Below, piece by piece: positions 61,534 through 64,000 of a stretch of 64,000 nt of DNA. The first letter of the stretch is position 1. Every line of letters begins with the position of its first letter. A program made the translations under genes and the position numbers. This stretch comes from Paracentrotus lividus (lineage: Eukaryota; Echinodermata; Echinoidea; Camarodonta; Echinidae), in contig CALNVZ010003435.1 in NCBI GenBank assembly GCA_940671915.1, positions 13,605,027 through 13,669,026 of the forward strand, given 5' to 3'. The notes below the pieces were generated by a model. It ran no database searches. It had not been told where the DNA came from and was given only the letters and a program-made list of their open reading frames with translations.

Positions 61534-64000
61534 TTAAAATTCTGCCAATGTTTCTTCTTCGTCAGTCTTATCGTCATGGGCTTGCTTCTTAAGATCCTCA
61601 TAAAAAGCTATTTGAATGCTTTTCTTGCTATTAATTATTTCCCTATGTACTTCTTTGAGGACTTACTTGCATGTCACCTAGGGAAGTCATGAGACGCAGG
61701 GTCTCTTCTTGATTTTTGAGTGACCAAAGAATTTGCAATCATTGTGTTTAATTTCGTCATCTAATGTGGTAATATTGGTGTGGCTGACCTTGTCCTGTTT
61801 GTGTACTTCTGATAATTTGATTGAGCTATTGTTATTACATTAACGAGGTCTGCGGTGCAATGGTTGACCACCCAGAGACCTTAGGGGTATGAATTCTAGG
61901 GGTTTATTTAGCATCCCCGAGAGTCTGATATGTTTTCTTGCTGATTGTACTTCGAGCGTGGTTGAAAATGGAGCTTTCTCCGCTCCCAGGATCTTGGATT
62001 CCTGCTCTTTCAAAAACAGACTTCCTGTTTTCTGACAACGGTTTCGAGCACCGACTTGACGCTACCCAACTCTTTTCAGTTGGGATCCCTGGAGGTAGAT
62101 TGGATTTAAGTGTTCTGTTTTCTCCTTCAGTGACGAAATCTCCACCTTCTCCACGAAACGGATCTCCCACTACGTTGAAGAATGACTCATTGGATGAAAT
62201 GTACTCCTTCATCTCCTCTGGTGCTTCTACACGTTTTGCCATGTCGCTCAGGAGTATCTTCTGGTAGATAAAGTGTTGTTGCAGTAGAAAAGTGGAGCAA
62301 CCTTCTGTCTTCCAGCAATCATGGCCTGGGAATCATTGCACCGTACTCCACTGCGGTGACACTGTACTCCAGTGAAATACTGGAAGATGATGTCGAACAT
62401 TAAATTGTAATTGGGATTAATTACTCTTTCTTTCCATGATAACAGCCCTGTTACAGTGTGTTTTGCCTTCCTTGGTACACTCAGATACATATACATACAT
62501 CAGTTCCCTTGCGAATGCGTCATAAGCAATTCTAAAGACCTGCCATGAAACATGGTGTTGGTAGCACCGCTGACGAAATCTTTGGCTCGTTGTGACTTAA
62601 ATCCTAAGATGCCTGACAAGTAGTCTAGAAATATCGTGGCTGCAAAGCCTAAATAATGTCGGATGGAATTAATTTCTACGTGGCCTGCTCCTAGAGCTAG
62701 AAGTACAGAGTCCAAAAGTTTTTTGTGAGCTACATTGGTCATTCCAGGATGGACAGATGAGACGTGAACTTTCGAAGGGAGTTTTATGTAGGTCCACCTC
62801 CTCCCCACATACACCACAAATTACAATGTCATTAATGAGAGAGTCTGCTACTCTATACGGCACCCCATCAAATCCAATCCTGACCCATTTTCTTTCATTT
62901 GGCACATTTGCCTGTTTTAGCAGCTCTTTGAGAACATGTTTTTATCGATTGTCTCGAGTTTGGGTTCACTCCAATTATTTCCCCCATTTCAACTTTGGCC
63001 GGTTTTGATGGGTGATGATTATTTACATGTTTGTATAAGTTAGATCGATCTGTGATGTTGTTGGGTTATAATTACAATGGGTGCACATAGTATAGTTCTT
63101 TTCATAGATTTTGGAGCATTTAATACACACGGTAACTCCCTCATTTGCGTTACATGTACTATATTTTCACATGATCTTTGATTTCTCCTGTGATACTGTC
63201 AACTTTAACCTCACACTACCACTTTTTCCAATGCATCACTTTGCATCCTACACCTATACGGCCTGAAGACAGATTCATTGGACAGATGCCTCCAGTTCAG
63301 TTACTTTTTCGTACACTTCTGTCTTCTTCATTTTTCCTGACCAGTTGGAAGGTTTGAGATTCTCATTCGTTTGCATGTTTGACGGTTCACCTCTTTGTAT
63401 GAAAACAACATTAGTTACTGTATTTACAGGTGTTTGTTCCGCTTTCCCTCACACGTCCCGTTTTCCCAACCCTCTGAGAATTGTCGGCAAATATCTCGAC
63501 GTCCCCAGTTGAGAAACATTTATTGGGTTGCTTTGAAGAGTTTTCAAGTACCTTTTTAAGTGTAGTCACACTTCCAGATGGTGTTGTGGCCCCATCATTG
63601 TTGTCACTGTTTTACTCCCAGCTACAGCCCACTTAACCAGTGACTGACTGAACGAACATTAACAGTATAATTCTTATTCCTTACATAATATAATTGCTCA
63701 ATCAATATTGCGCATGCTGTTTTTTTGGATAGAGATGCATTCTTGTGTTGACATTTGTTGCCCCGGATAAGAAATTGACAACTTCATGGGTCTCTCTTTG
63801 ATGAACTTCTGGGCGTCGAATTTGGAAAGATTGTCTAAATTTGAATATTCGCCCGCGAGGTTTTTTGTGTCTCAAGTATATCTTTGTTTATTGCGTTGCC
63901 CAACTTATTAGTATAAAGTTCCCCTCTGTTCATCTGTCAGTTCTTGCACCTGTTGGAAAATGCTGTCTACAGGGTCGAAAGAGTCATTTTCATTCTCAAC
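61534..64000 (-). CDS. Uncharacterised long zinc-finger protein, copy 2 (partial, frameshifted)
   Basis: Minus-strand copy of the gene at 51903-54677, entering from beyond the window end and stopping at 61534-61536. The same blocks are visible in several frames (RKWVRIGFDGVPYRVAD, CGVCGEEVDLHKTPFE, PPGIPTEKSW). The part EEMKEYISSNESFFNVVG continues in frame here where copy 1 is interrupted, whereas the clean 312-codon part of copy 1 is split here. The N-terminus lies outside. Confidence 0.55.

Larger units (their letters stand above)
60407..64000. repeat. Segmental duplication, copy 2 (cut by window end)
   Basis: Direct repeat of 50763-54376, about 20 bp shorter overall because of many small indels, mainly losses of 1-2 bases. 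It follows a G-rich junction (GTCGGGGGAGGGGGGG). It lies on the right-hand contig after the 25-N gap. Confidence 0.95.

Overview
This 64 kb window is animal nuclear DNA, most likely from an echinoderm and probably a sea urchin. It has spliced beta-tubulin genes with GT/AG introns and a spliced nuclear gene for a mitochondrial ATP synthase subunit. It also holds a tRNA-derived SINE tail of a type I associate with sea urchins, many MITEs and satellites, foldback transposons resembling the TU elements described in sea urchins, and very frequent long poly-C/G and poly-T runs. Two N runs (32313-32528 and 59229-59253) show it is a scaffold assembly. There are no prokaryotic features. The species call is an inference.

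Layout. 1-3540: a decayed CR1/L2-like LINE. 3.5-7.5 kb: repeats and microsatellites. 7.56-15.65 kb: beta-tubulin copy A (four exons, long introns), a divergent isotype with a TTAA-flanked MITE 9 bp after its stop codon. 15.7-24.5 kb: repeat-rich spacer with a foldback element whose inverted ends are arrays of a 15-bp minisatellite (18576-20531), a GGCGCC satellite and a second satellite of about 115 bp. 25.48-27.81, 31.46-34.66 and 41.38-43.88 kb: beta-tubulin copies B, C and D. These have three exons each and nearly identical coding sequence with the EGEF axonemal-type tail. Copy D has several frame-breaking indels in its last exon. 36.6-39.6 kb, between C and D: a second foldback element built on an unrelated 16-17 bp minisatellite, with another TIR element nested inside. 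44-47 kb: repeats. 47.49-47.96 kb, minus strand: the last two exons of ATP synthase epsilon. 48.1-49.2 kb: a 1.08 kb foldback element.

50.76-54.38 kb and 60.41-64.0 kb are direct copies of one segment. It carries a PHD-like zinc-finger gene (plus strand) and, tail to tail with it, a long uncharacterised zinc-finger gene (minus strand). Each copy carries small indels the other lacks, so at least part of the frame damage looks like sequence error or unmerged haplotypes. Between them, at 55.88-56.6 kb, lies a gene with a HIRAN-like domain.

The tubulin cluster is the functional core. B, C and D would supply an ordinary, cilia-compatible beta-tubulin, while A is a diverged isotype. The duplication history can be read from shared flanks: B and C share about 1 kb downstream, and C and D share about 450 bp upstream. 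The best leads for something unusual are the two foldback elements with minisatellite ends and direct target-site duplications, and the duplicated PHD/uncharacterised-protein module. The foldbacks probably belong to a known class (TU/FB type). The function of the module is unknown.
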